64,000 nucleotides of DNA from Spinacia oleracea (lineage: Eukaryota > Streptophyta > Magnoliopsida > Caryophyllales > Amaranthaceae). Position numbers and translations under genes: made by a program. The notes under the pieces were generated by a model. That model was not told the DNA's origin. It saw only the letters and a program-made list of their open reading frames with translations, and did no database searches. Location: contig NC_079490.1 of NCBI RefSeq assembly GCF_020520425.1, forward strand, positions 3,410,001 through 3,474,000, written 5' to 3'. Within the stretch, counting starts at the first letter, position 1. Each line of letters opens with the position of its first letter. Shown piece by piece: positions 53,270-64,000 of this stretch.

Positions 53270-55090
53270 TCCTCTTTCCCCTTCCCCTCATCATTATCGT
53301 CGTCGTGTCAATCAAAAACCCTAATTCGTTCCGATTCAGTTTCAGCCTCGCAATTTCTCTCTCCTCCCCATCTCGCTTCCCCTCCGTTTTCTCTCTCCTA
53401 ATTCCGACAACCATCTCCGCCACCGCCTGATCTATCAATCGATCTGCTCATTTCTCGATTTCATATAAACATCTTTCACCAGGTTCGTGATGCTTCTCCT
53501 TCTCTCTCTTCGATTTTTCTCCAGAATTAGGTTATTTTTTTAATTATTTGGTCGCAATTGGTATTTTCTGCCCTAATTACGTGATTGAATTGCGTTTTGA
53601 GCGTCAATTTGGAATGTATTGTTTGTAGAAAGGCGTCGGTGTTTAATTTCTGGATTTGTTGAATTTTCGATCTTTTTTGGGGCTTAGGGTTACGCTGTTG
53701 GAAATTTCAATTTGTTAGATTTGGGAAGTTGCGTGGAATTAGTATTAAACGTGTTTTGTTGATCAATTTTGAGGGTTGAGGAATATGATTTGTATGTAAT
53801 GTCTGTCAGCTTCAGTTATTCGTTGAAATTAACACAATAATTTGACTGTTTTATCTTTTTGCATCCGAAATGCTATTTTACTCGTATTAGTTTGATACAA
53901 TTTGGATACATTTCTTCTTAATAAATTTGTTGTCACGCTTAGAAGGGTCTATTCTGGAAAAGAAACAGGGTATTATGTTTGGTTACTGCAATATGAGCTG
54001 CAAGCTCCAGTATAGCGGCAACATATGATTAACCGGAGAGAAGATAGACACGTCTTTTCAGGGTATTATAACTAATTAGTCCAAAGTTCAGGGATACTGA
54101 TTACAGAGTGATGTTTTGAGGATTTCAGCAACTAATAGGGGGCACAATAATAGTGTTTAAAGATGAGTTTTTCCTTCTTGGTGATAAACCCTTGTGTTTT
54201 GCTTGACCGCCTTGTCATTGCAAGCGTAGTCTTGGGAGCTATAGATGATTGCCGGATTTAACTAACTAAATATTGCACAGTAATGAGTGATGGAACAAAG
54301 GAAGAGGATTATTGGAGATTACCGCTTTCTGTTTTGTGCCGGGGAAGTACATGTGTAGCACAACATTTAGGATGATAATGTAATATTGTAATGTTTCAAG
54401 GTGGTTGGAGCAGACAAAATGGATTGTCTTTTAATGTCGAGGAGTACTTTGGCCTGTTCATGTATGTCCAATTGATCGGTATATCTGTCTGTATGTTGTT
54501 TATCCTTCCCTGTTTCGACAGAGTTCTCTTTTTCTAGTAGGTTTCGAAACCTATTGTTGCTTGGTGTTAACTGTTAAGTGATTAAGATTATGCTGTTCTC
54601 GATTGTCTACGTTCTTACTGTTTGTTTTAGTTTTGCTTTGAAATGTGAAAACAAAATCAGAGATTCAAATTGGGAATAAGATATTACGGGCTCGCTTTGT
54701 AGTAGGCTGACTTGATAATGTTTAGTCTTATACTTCGTATAAGACAAAGAGTCATCTGGATGAGCGCCTATAGAATTGTGACAGTGTTGGAATTTGGACC
54801 TGTACTTCATGAGAAATAGTAGGGAAGCTACCTCATTGTATGCACATATCTGAGTTTGGCAGGACTGTTAAAAGTGGTCCTATCCTTGTTGATGTATCCC
54901 ATACCTGTCTCTGTCATGATTTGTTACCAAGTAGGAAAACGTTCAGTTTTTACAGTTAGAAATTTTATTCAAATGTTATTTCTGTGGTTGAGAAAAATTA
55001 TTTTGTAAGAGGAAATAATTGGTATGGAACAAATATTAGGAAATTTTGGTGGACCTGGGGTACTCAATTTTCAATGTGTACTTTCTGTAG
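53270..55090 (+). promoter_or_regulatory. UBL5-type promoter, leader exon and intron upstream of the UBA gene
   Basis: The leader exon (about 53270-53482, ending TTTCACCAG before GTTCGTGATG) and following intron sequence to 55090 match the UBL5 leader at 47900-49425. The donor is intact. The old acceptor CTTTCTGTAG is intact but leads into non-UBL5 DNA. The next good acceptor is TGTCTTTCAG (55948), 32 bases before the UBA-gene ATG. This may therefore be the promoter of the UBA gene. Confidence 0.55.
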
Positions 55091-55652
55091 ACTATGTTGC
55101 ATATTCATTTCTTAAAGTAGTTTGATCCGTGAACTTGATTTTCAATTTGCAATTTCTATCGAATATGTTTTATATTCATATCTGAAAGTAGTTCGATACG
55201 TGAGCAGATACCTTTTGAAACTCAGCTTGAAAGTTACACGGTCATTTGGGTTTCATAAATATAGTAAAATAAGGTCATGGTTTGAGGAAGAAGGTTTTCT
55301 TTGCTGTACTAGGTACTCATCTGTGTTGGAAAACTGAGGTCCATTTGTATTTAAATATAAGATATGTGGGCTAATTGTTTTTCCTCCAAAACAAGTGAAA
55401 GGACGCAATAGACTACTAATAAAGCCAACTTGTTGAGTCTCTTCTCCTTCTTTTCTCCTAAGCTTGTTTTGAAGTGTTCCATTACATCCCATGAAACTGT
55501 AATGGACTCTTATTTAGAAGGTTCATATTGTTGCACACATGTTTCAAACTATGTCTTTGCAAATTTACATGGATTATCTTACTTGGCTAGACATGAAACA
55601 TATATCTTTGCCTTTATGGCTAAATCTCTGTCACTTGTGTTTGGTGGTGGGA

Positions 55653-55667
55653 GGGGGGGGGGGGGGG
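55653..55667. repeat. Poly-G run (15 bases)
   Basis: A G homopolymer within the presumed leader intron of the UBA gene. Confidence 0.9.
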
Positions 55668-55980
55668 TGAATAACTTATTAAATTGCCGCATATTTTTTT
55701 TGTAGAATAGCATCAGGCTTGCAGAGTTTAAGGTTAGAGTTACAATCTGCATGATTCATCTTCTTTTTCCTTCTTTGTCTCTCAACTTTTCCTTTTCACT
55801 CAATTTGAGCTAAGCCTTTTCCAGTCTCAGTTGTACACAGGTCGAGGCATCAAACAAAATCAATTTTTTTCGGAATTTATAATGCCTCTCTACATCAATT
55901 AAATACTGCTTTGGCTCTTTCTGAATTTGTTCCTTCCATGTCTTTCAGGATCATATATTCGCCAGTTATTTCTCTGCAAG

Positions 55981-58107
55981 ATGTCATCGGCTTCAAAATC
56001 CAAGTCCAAGGACAAAAAGGTAGGAAAGGAACAGAAGACTCCTTCAAAGTCGTCTGCAGCTGCAAATGGGGGTACCGGACTTCCAGCAAGTGCATATAAT
56101 CCATTGCTGGGGACATTTCATACTCTTGAGGCATCCTCTACATACTTGGCTCCAACAATTAATGCAAATGGTCGTTTCCGCAACATAGATGATTCCGATG
56201 ATCATAGCGGAAGCCCTCATGAAAGCGGAGGTGATTATGATTCCGCCTCCAACAACGACAGCCGGTCTGTGGAGTCGGAAGAACACAATAAAGATAAAGC
56301 ATCAAATGCTGCAGTCAAGCAGGAGGTTATCCCGGGCGCTGACAATGACAAGCGAGAGAAGATACGTCAGAAAAATGAGAGGAAACATCAGCGTCAGAAG
56401 GAAAGGCGTGCCCAAGAATTACATGAACGTTGCAGTGGCTATCTTATGTCCAGAAAACTGGAGGCTCTTGCTCAGCAGCTTGTTGTTATGGGATTTTCTC
56501 ATGAACGGGCAACTATGGCTCTTATTTTAAATGAAGGTCGAGTGGAAGAAGCAGTCGCGTGGCTCTTCGAAGGAGGTGAAGATGCTGATAAGCATAAAGA
56601 TCAAAATATTGACACGGGGAGCAATCTGAAGATTGATATATCCGAAGAGATGGCTCAGATTGCCGAATTGGAAATAAAGTTCAAATGCCCAAAGCAAGAT
56701 GTAGAAAGAGCCATAGTGACCTGTGAAGGTGATTTAGAGAAGGCTGAAGAGAATTTGAGATCACTAAAACTAGATCAACCAACTGTCTTGCCAAAGCCGG
56801 AAGAAACTGGTGATCCTCCAACTTATAGTAATGGTAAGATATCATCTGTAACACCAAATCAGACCAATGTGAGGTTGTTGCAACCGAAGCCCATTTCAGC
56901 AAGTTTGATACCTCAAAGAAGGGATGAAAAAGATTTTAATTACACTAAAGCTGCAGTTACTGGTGGAGGACCGGCTCCGAAACCCGCGCCTAAAGTTGTT
57001 CAACCGGTTACAAGAATTCCGCCCAAGTTAGATTGGCCTAGACCTCAGCAAATAGCTACAACACCGGCCGAGAAAAGGTGGCCCGTTGGGGCAGGGTCGA
57101 ACCCTTCGGTTTCTTATTCATTGGCACCACCGCTACAAGTATCGCCTCCACCGGCGGCAAAGGCGGAGTTACGGTATCCTAGTGTTGTTGGTAATGAATA
57201 TAGGAGTCTTCAGCCAGGATCAGTTAGAGAGCCTGTAGTAATGATGCAGCGGCCCCAGTCTGTAAATGCTAAACCGGCCTCTGCAACAAGCATTAGCTCT
57301 TCTCCTCCTCAAGGTACAGCTGCTAGTTGGTATCCCACTAGTTCGGAGATTTTGAAGCCGAACGGGTTACTCCCTCACATACCTAGCACTAGAAGCCTTA
57401 GCCCAAACAACTTAACCTCAAACCAGTTTTATCACCCTTCTCAATATCAGCAACAGCAACAACACCAGCAACATCAACAACACCAGCAACATCAACAACA
57501 TCAGCTACATCAGCAGCAACAGCAACAGCAACATCAGCAACACCAACAGCAACAGCAATATCAGCAGTTTATGCCAGTAAGTAGTAGTCCAATGGATAAT
57601 CTAGGTACTACTACACGTGGGACCTCATCGTGGGTCAGGATGGGTGGGTCGCCGACCCTCGCTGCTGCTTCCTCTTTGGGGCTGTTTTCCGGGGTGGGTT
57701 CGACCTGCTCATCCGGGTCAAATTCCCCCGTGGACTGGAACACCAGTGGGTCCTCCATGCCATCATGTGACTACACTAACATAGACTGGAGCTTGGATCG
57801 AACTTTCCTCCCACCGAAGCAAAACGGGTTGTGGAACGGGTTGGGAATTGGATCCTACTCTAGAGTTGGAACTACCATGTATGATTCAGGACCTTCTGCC
57901 ATGGGTATAGCTTTGAGACCTTCTTCATCTTCTTCTTCCAATGGGAATGGTGTACCTTCTATGGTTGGATTGCAGGATGGTGGAGGAGCGGGTATCGCTG
58001 ATTCGTCGTCAGGTGCCACCGCCAGTTCTCGGGAGTGGACGTCGCCTTTCGAGGGGAAAGATCTCTTTAGCTTACCTAGACAGTTTGTTTCTTCTCCTAC
58101 ACTTTAG
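55981..58107 (+). CDS. UBA-domain protein with poly-Gln/His tract
   Basis: The 708-residue frame lies in one exon. I start at MSSASKSKSKDKK (55981) because the in-frame Met at 55927 lies before an acceptor (TGTCTTTCAG at 55948). Layout: Lys/Ser-rich N-terminus; NPLLGTFHTLE near residue 40; a basic coiled stretch EKIRQKNERKHQRQKERRAQ (126-145); a UBA domain about 157-200 (KLEALAQQLVVMGFSHERAT...EEAVAWLFEGGE, with the MGF loop); a second UBA-like helix bundle about 220-266; a Pro-rich middle; a Gln/His run about 489-530 from CAN codons; and a Ser/Gly-rich tail with DYTNIDWSLDRTF. UBA domains bind ubiquitin. This plant family is otherwise uncharacterised to my knowledge. No damage is seen. Confidence 0.85.
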   Translation: MSSASKSKSKDKKVGKEQKTPSKSSAAANGGTGLPASAYNPLLGTFHTLEASSTYLAPTINANGRFRNIDDSDDHSGSPHESGGDYDSASNNDSRSVESEEHNKDKASNAAVKQEVIPGADNDKREKIRQKNERKHQRQKERRAQELHERCSGYLMSRKLEALAQQLVVMGFSHERATMALILNEGRVEEAVAWLFEGGEDADKHKDQNIDTGSNLKIDISEEMAQIAELEIKFKCPKQDVERAIVTCEGDLEKAEENLRSLKLDQPTVLPKPEETGDPPTYSNGKISSVTPNQTNVRLLQPKPISASLIPQRRDEKDFNYTKAAVTGGGPAPKPAPKVVQPVTRIPPKLDWPRPQQIATTPAEKRWPVGAGSNPSVSYSLAPPLQVSPPPAAKAELRYPSVVGNEYRSLQPGSVREPVVMMQRPQSVNAKPASATSISSSPPQGTAASWYPTSSEILKPNGLLPHIPSTRSLSPNNLTSNQFYHPSQYQQQQQHQQHQQHQQHQQHQLHQQQQQQQHQQHQQQQQYQQFMPVSSSPMDNLGTTTRGTSSWVRMGGSPTLAAASSLGLFSGVGSTCSSGSNSPVDWNTSGSSMPSCDYTNIDWSLDRTFLPPKQNGLWNGLGIGSYSRVGTTMYDSGPSAMGIALRPSSSSSSNGNGVPSMVGLQDGGGAGIADSSSGATASSREWTSPFEGKDLFSLPRQFVSSPTL

Positions 58108-58453
58108 TGTTTGTGTGTTGGGGTAGAAATCTCGTGAATAAAAAGTAAAATCGAAAAAAAAAAGGAAAAAAAAAGACCCCCAGAAAGATTGTGCTTGAAT
58201 TTCATATGTTGGTGTTCGTTCAGTTGTTGCTCTTTGGTGGTTAATTCTCAGTAAAAAAAAAGCTTCCTATATTTTCTTTTGCTCTTTATAGTAGTGATTT
58301 GCGTTTCTTGCTCTCTATTTTCCCCCCTGTTTTGGTTACTTTGCGTGCAGCTCGTAGTACTTGCTCACTATGTTACTCGGACTCTGGTGGTACACGTGTC
58401 GGACACGGGACTTGTGTAGTTGTGCCAGTGTCGGACTTGACTATTTTTTTTTT
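58108..58453 (+). other. UBA gene 3' region
   Basis: Probable 3' untranslated region with an AATAAA-like GAATAAAAAGTAAAA just after the stop (58136-58150). The stretch after about 58370 contains TGTCGGACACGGGACTTGTG, a dispersed-repeat word also at 13800. Confidence 0.5.
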
Positions 58454-58771
58454 CAAAAGGTCTTGCGCGCACTAGGTATATTTATTGTACACCAAGATAA
58501 CTTTTACCAATTTTTTTGTAATTTTAACCTAGTTTTAATTAACTTTTATATTAGTAAAAAAACGTTGATAGATAAACATTTTAAAGAGATAAATGATTAA
58601 TTTTATACATTATTAGTGATTTTGAAGAAATAAGTTTTATTAAAATGAAAAAATTATCACTAAAAAATTAATAACTTTTACATATATAAACTTAACTTAT
58701 AAACATTTTGAGTTAACTTTTACTGTGGTGTACAATATTTATTGTACAACCCTTGTAAATAAGAATTTGTG
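58454..58771. mobile_element. Dispersed MITE, copy 2 of 14173-14497
   Basis: Same ends and interior order as the element at 14173-14497 (AAAAGGTCTTG(C/T)GCGCAC, CCAAGATAACTTTTAC, TGGTGTACAATATTTATTGT). It is nested in the TGTCGGACACGGG repeat. Confidence 0.8.
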
Positions 58772-59730
58772 TTTTTTTAAAAAAAAAGGTCATGTCGTGT
58801 CTGAATGTTGAAGATCTGACACGGGTAATTATGGTAAAATGAAACGTTCAAATGACATTTATTTGCGCGTTAAAAGGATTACGTTAATAGTGATTAAGAC
58901 AAGCTATCTTCTTTTCAAAACATTGTACAAGACGCAAAGTTTGTCTAATAAGGCATAGTGTAATAGGTCTGAAAACCCCACAAAATTGGTCTCTCAACTG
59001 TCGCCTACACTTCTACATATCTGTGTTTCGATAGCCAACTTGAAGATGGTTGTAAATAGAAAAAGAAATTGGATAAAATTTTAACTTGTGGTTGCAAACA
59101 TCTGGTACAGTGATAACCCATGTTATCTAGACTCAGATATCCATATGTCCAAGTGTTGGGCACAGTATTTTGAGAAATAGTTACACGATTTTGGTCCAAA
59201 ATGAAGGGTCAATACCAATGTCTAAGTGTCGAGGATGCGACACGGATATTTAAGGTAAAATGTAGAGTCCAGACAATAACAGAGGTGATAAACTCACCTA
59301 GATATCAAGAACCAAACGTAAAGTATCCATGGCTGAGCTATTAATCTATTATCTTCCCTTTCTGCCCCGTCTGTACTTATCTAGTTAAAGACTCCGTCAA
59401 TGTGCTTAATGGACGGGATGGGGCGGGGCGACACGGATGCGGATGTAAGTCCCTCCATCTCCATCCTCTTTCCCGCCCCATCACCCATTACGGGTACAAA
59501 ATTTATCCTCACCCCCGCTCCAACGGATACAAAATAAAATCCATCCCCGCTCCAACGGATACAAAATAAAATCCATCCCCGCCCCAACGGGTCAAACTAA
59601 AATCCATCCCCACCCCCACCACCTGTTTGGGTATCCATCCCCATCACATCCCCACCCATACCCTTGCCAATACCAGCATAATTAGATGTTCGGGACAGAA
59701 AAAATATAGTACACTTCGTGTTCTATAGTA
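58772..59730. other. Intergenic repeats including a GC-rich minisatellite-like stretch
   Basis: No gene. Bases 59400-59660 (GGACGGGATGGGGCGGGGCG... to CCCACCCATACCC) resemble hAT-type interiors. They contain two tandem copies of a unit around CGCTCCAACGGATACAAAAT (about 59514-59580). Confidence 0.45.
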
Positions 59731-60013
59731 CTCCCTCTGTATTTATTTAATGGATACACTTGTCTTTTCCGGCTGTATTTATTTAAGAGATGCACTTGTC
59801 ATTTTTAGTAACTTATCAACCCCACCATCTAATTAAATAATCTATCTATACCCCATCCCCACCCCCAATCCCCTAAAATGACATGGTCCCCACTTGTTTT
59901 ACTTATTAAAACATCTACCCAACCCCACTTGTTTTATTACTTTATTTCATTCAATTCTTTTTCTTAATACCCGTACCCTACCAAGTGTATCTCTTAAATA
60001 AATACGGAGGGAG
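59731..60013. mobile_element. Stowaway-like MITE
   Basis: CTCCCTCTGTATTTATTTAA at the left and the complementary TTAAATAAATACGGAGGGAG at the right, with TA flanks. Confidence 0.9.
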
Positions 60014-60670
60014 TATTCTGCAGGAGCTCAAATAAGGTTTTTCTGACAGGAATAACACTTGAAGACCTCTTAATTGCATTAGACATCATTCAATGATGAT
60101 CAGCCGAGTGTTCCTGTCATTCTGATGTAACACTGAAATACAATCTGTTTTTCTGTGTTCGATCTTGGAGAAAAGGAACAAGTACAGATTACTATGAAAA
60201 CTGAATATCTTGTTAGCAAGTACAGAACAGTATAATTGTGATCAATAATTCCATAATTATTTTCTTCGTAAACAAATCCCTGTTCAATGTTGCAAAAAAA
60301 GCCAGGAAAAATTCTACCAATTCTATAACAAGCGATTTCTAATTCGCTCATCATCACCTTTAACATGAACAACATCCATTACATGACCAGCAAAATAAAA
60401 AAAAACCTCAATTTTCATCAAGAGTGGCTTCTTATTCCATAAATGAAGCAATTGAAGCAAGTCACTTAAATCCTGCTGCTAAACAAAAACCAGCTGAGAG
60501 TGCATATAGTCAAAGCATTGAAGCATTTGAGGCAGCAAAGTCACTTAAACAGTCAAAAGGTTTGATAAAACAATAACCAGCTGATAGTATAGTCATCAAA
60601 GCCCGACATTTACAGAAAGTTCCTCCAACTCTAAAACTTCTTTAGCTTTCCACTTTCAATTCCCGGTGTT
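60014..60670. other. Intergenic and prohibitin 3' region
   Basis: No other gene. A local repeat of AGTCACTTAAA with CAAAAACCAGCTGA/CAATAACCAGCTGATAG occurs around 60460-60590. The last part is probably the prohibitin 3' untranslated region. Confidence 0.5.
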
Positions 60671-63600
60671 TTACTTCTTTGCAATAGGTGCATCTGGTGT
60701 CATATCACCAAGATTGAGGAGAAGATCGTCCGAACTCAACATCACCTTGTTTGCTGAATTAGAGATTACATGGGCGATTTCCCTGGCTGCTTCGATTCTT
60801 CTCAGAGTAATAAAAGCCGGGTTGTTGGAAATTGCTTGACCAATAAGTTGAGCACTCTTGGCTTCTCCCTGTTAAACCAAATACAAGAGATGATACACAA
60901 CATTACCAACAAAATAAATGCATTCGTTGAAATAATAGTTAAATGGATTGGTACTACTGAACAAGGTCTTCTGAGATCAACACGGAAAGAGCCTAGGGGC
61001 GAATCTTGGCCTGGATGGGCCCGCCCCCGGGTGAATTTCCGTAGTGTATTATTAGTTCTGCCCCCCCCCCCCCCCCCAAAAAAAAAGTATAAAATAATTG
61101 TATAAATTACATACTTCGTATATATTGCTTAATTCTTCTATTGGCCCCCTCGTAAAACGGCTCAAGAGCCACTAAAAGAGCCCATATATCATAAAAACAT
61201 CCAGCTTTTATGCACATCAACACTTTGCTCTAAGCTTAGAGAAGAGAATGTGGGATGCAGCTAGATGGTCCACTAAGAATTTGTAATTTAAAAAAAAAAT
61301 TAAAAAAAAATCAGCTCATAGAGTCCAGAGTTGCTGGTGGATAAAAGAAACTACAAAATTAAACAAGGGAAACACATTTGACATGATGTTAAATAGCATA
61401 TTCCAGAATTTACAAGTAATCCCCCAGCACACCAACACAGTAAATTTTATACTTCGTACTTTGAACTCCCAGATTAATGCTTCAGGAATATTCCCATCAA
61501 CCAAGTAAAGCAACACGGTGTAACATTTAGTTTTGGATAAACAAACTGGGATTTTGCAGACTATTTAGTTTTCTCACCTGAGCTCTGATGATAGCACTTT
61601 TCTTGTCTTGCTCAGCCTTTTCCACAATAAACTTGGCTCTTTCAGCATCTTGTGCAGCTACCTGTTTAGCCTCAATTGCAGCAGTGAACTCTCTACCAAA
61701 GTTAAGAGTGGTGATAGACACATCATCCAAAGCAATGTTGAAGTTTGAAGCTCTTTCTGTCAATACTTTTCGAATCTCCCTACTAACAGCCTGAAAGATA
61801 ATAAAAGAATCACATAAATCTACTTAACTAGCTATAAATCTTCCTTACTGTTCTGTGATGTATTCATTGCAGTGTTTTGGAATCATTACTAATCAATGCT
61901 TACCTCCATATGCAATATCAAAATTCTCGAAGAAAGGACAGTGACATGTTTAGCAAGTCAAAAGCACGAATGGAAAATGATGAATTACCTCACGTTGAGT
62001 AAGAAGCTGACTTGCATTGTATTGGGCAACCACGGCTTTAAGGGTTTCATGGACAATGGATGGCAAGACTCTTTCACTGTAATTTTCACCAAGTGTACGG
62101 TAAATTGTTGGCAAGGTTTCTGGTAAAGGGCGAGTAAGAACTCGAAGGCCAATCTTGACCTGAAACACATAATTAAATAGTTCAGGTAACATACTATAAA
62201 TGGAACGTTTATCTGTCAACATGAAACAGTTACTGCTAAAACAATCCTAGAAAAAATTATTATCCAACCAAAGAAAAACCATGCAGAACTTGACTCATGA
62301 AACTAATGAAATGTCAGACATATATTGACAATGTAAAACATTAGTTGTTTATGACACTTCGGCTTTGTGCATATCATGTGAAAATAATAGGTTGAAAGCA
62401 CAAGTCACATGTTCCATCTGCTTATATGTTTCCACCAGAACAGTGAATGAGGTTCAAAAAATGATCACAAGAAAAGAACTTTCGCTGCAGCATTAAAAAT
62501 ATTCCTCAAGGCAAAGATTATCTCTTGCATGAATTTTTTCTTCTAATTTCTAGCTCCATCCATGCCCGTGAGTAGAGCTCACTCTGTAACAGATGTAGCT
62601 TATTGACAATTTGACATTACTAAACATGGGTGTCGGAAGCAACTTGGCTTACTCTTGGGACACAAGCAACCAAGAAGACCATTACCCTCTACACGTGTCA
62701 TCACTGTACCCTACACCCATCCACTTCATATTTTTCAGGGCGGGCCTAGGAGGATAACGGGTCCATTTAGCAAGTACACATTAATAGGGATGACAAAGTG
62801 GACATCTATACCCAAAAAATGCATACATACATGCCCCCAATCGCATCGTTAAGAAATTTACAAATGGACTACAAGAATAAGATACTATCACAGATAGTTA
62901 CATGCTCATACACAGGAATACTCACTTAAGAAACGACTTACCATTTGAAGATCACGACTTCCAGATGTACTTTCTACTAGATGAGGTCGTGCACGGACAT
63001 CATAAATGATTGGTCTCTCGAGCCATGGAATCATGAGATGTGTTCCTTCAGGGTACACCTAATAAACAAAAAAAAAATCAGAAATCCTAACAGAAGTATA
63101 AACGGCATTTCAAAGCACTTCAATTCGAATTTCTTGGTTTGTAATAAGTCTCATGCTTTGTCTAAAATTAAAGTTAAACTCTGTGATATCTGAACAACAA
63201 ATCTTAATTAGTTATCAAGCATTCAACAAAAAGGCGTCATAACACAAATCTAGACAAAACAACTTTTTCAAGAAAGCTCTTATAGTCTTATTAGACCATG
63301 TACCTAAAATGAAATTGCTTCCCATGTCATTCACAAAGATATTATCATATTCATATGCGTTCACCAAGCGATTTCAATTTGCAAGCTCACAAACACTTTT
63401 CTTTAAGAAGGAAGGATAAAAAATGGTTGAGCAGGCTAACTTTCTCACCACAAATATCATGCAAGACATAAAAGAAGGCAATATTTTTTAATAAGCATCT
63501 CAGCAGCTCAACTAGTTTCACAATTCACATAAATAAGAAACGTGTCATGAATCTCATGAAATATTAAACTGGCTACTCAGTTGCTTTTGTATACAATGGA

Positions 63601-63875
63601 AACTATAAATTTGCCAGAAATTGAATCTGAATCTGCAATACAACAACATACAAATGAAGCAATGTTGCTTCCGATAGAACATTTACCTTGTCCTTGATAC
63701 CAGAGATGCGGTTGAAGACGATAGCTCGATGACCACCTTCAACATTGTACATACTATGACTGACTCCATAAGCGCCAAGGCCAAGAGCACCAAGAATTCC
63801 AACCTTAACCAAATTAGCAGCAGCGCCGCCGCCACCACCAGGCATCTTGGGAACCTTAACGTTTTGGAAATTCAT
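60671..63875 (-). CDS. PHB: Prohibitin, mitochondrial (plant PHB1/2/6 type)
   Basis: Five exons with GT-AG borders: 63875-63687, 63058-62942, 62159-61989, 61790-61578 and 60868-60671. All junctions are phase 0, giving 888 nt and 295 residues. It starts [16 protein letters not shown] with a hydrophobic segment ([19 protein letters not shown]) that anchors the inner membrane. Then follow [100 protein letters not shown] and [20 protein letters not shown]. These are the full PHB/SPFH domain plus the C-terminal coiled coil. Prohibitins form large ring complexes in the mitochondrial inner membrane that stabilise membrane proteins and support biogenesis. The sequence fits the larger prohibitin class (yeast Phb2-like). 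A leader intron is possible (TTTCCAG just upstream of the ATG). No damage is seen. Confidence 0.95.
61060..61077. repeat. Poly-C run followed by poly-A in a prohibitin intron
   Basis: About 18 C then about 9 A, at the end of a fragment GGGGCGAATCTTGGCCTGGA... (60995 on) of the dispersed repeat also glimpsed at 41560. Confidence 0.85.
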
Positions 63876-64000
63876 TTTTCAACCCTGGAAATATTCACAA
63901 TGCCATTCCCCAAAAATGATTAGAGATAAACACTGATAAAAGGTTTAAAATTACCCCCACAAACAGTTTTTGTTTTACCATATACACATTTTATTTGTTG
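63876..64000. other. Prohibitin 5' flank
   Basis: Upstream of the prohibitin start, cut by the window end. Nothing else is recognised. Confidence 0.6.

Larger units (their letters stand above)
49778..55090 (+). repeat. Tandem segmental duplication, unit B
   Basis: A collinear, diverged and shortened copy of 42125-49425. It lacks most of the LINE, AHP exon 5, the intron-5 transposons and the 46776 hAT element. It gains a minisatellite (52511-52866) and ends at the equivalent of the UBL5 leader-intron acceptor (CTTTCTGTAG, 55081-55090) without the UBL5 coding exon. Confidence 0.85.

Noticed and set aside
53126-53401. 91-codon open frame at the second UBL5 leader
   Set aside because: It is CT-rich leader exon sequence; the parallel frame at 47905 in unit A is not the same protein, so it is not coding.
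1-64000. CRISPR arrays, operons, bacterial-type ribosome sites, rRNA genes
   Set aside because: Looked for and not found; the window is plant nuclear DNA, so most of these are not expected.

Overview
This is AT-rich nuclear DNA from a flowering plant. Evidence is GT-AG introns, 5'-leader introns, and plant families such as histidine phosphotransfer proteins, G-type lectin receptor kinases, PPR proteins, plant chromoviruses and Stowaway/hAT/MULE/CACTA/Helitron elements. The 23-kDa jasmonate-induced-protein-like locus and general repeat style suggest Caryophyllales, perhaps the spinach/beet/quinoa group. That placement is inference from memory of the families, not a search result.

Region 1 (1-19.1 kb) is repeat-dominated. 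It holds one apparently intact jasmonate-induced 23-kDa-like gene (minus strand, coding exons 5733-5329 and 4375-4166, with a leader exon and TATA box near 7.3 kb). A second copy keeps only the last exon (15372-15172). Flanking DNA is duplicated, and a third copy of the inter-gene spacer suggests an array of three units whose middle gene is gone. The spacers and the leader intron carry at least ten Stowaway-like MITEs, a MULE with a 9-bp target duplication, a CACTA mini-element, a complete Helitron (8718-11187) and a hAT element with an 8-bp target duplication.

Region 2 (19.5-38 kb, all genes minus strand): a DNA polymerase delta small subunit (POLD4-like, two exons); a G-type lectin receptor kinase whose kinase-encoding exon has taken a (GTT)n-tailed retroposon insertion that looks spliceable; the scattered exons of an NC2-alpha (Dr1-associated corepressor)-like gene, probably decayed, with a young Ty3/Gypsy chromovirus (28704-34088) in it; and an intact PPR gene (35193-36674).

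Region 3 (39-58.1 kb, plus strand): a six-exon histidine-containing phosphotransfer protein (AHP; 40058-46019), the ubiquitin-like protein UBL5/Hub1 (49447-49668) and a UBA-domain protein (55981-58107). A segment running from AHP intron 4 through the UBL5 5' leader intron is present twice in tandem (about 42.1-49.4 kb and 49.8-55.1 kb). The second copy contains an orphan AHP last exon and puts a UBL5-type promoter, leader exon and leader intron directly upstream of the UBA gene.

Region 4 (58.1-64 kb): dispersed repeats, then a five-exon mitochondrial prohibitin gene on the minus strand (63875-60671).

The genes are unrelated housekeeping and signalling genes and form no pathway. No new multi-gene system is apparent. 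The most interesting features are gene-structure events: retroposon intronisation, promoter/leader duplication, duplicated splice acceptors and decay of tandem arrays.
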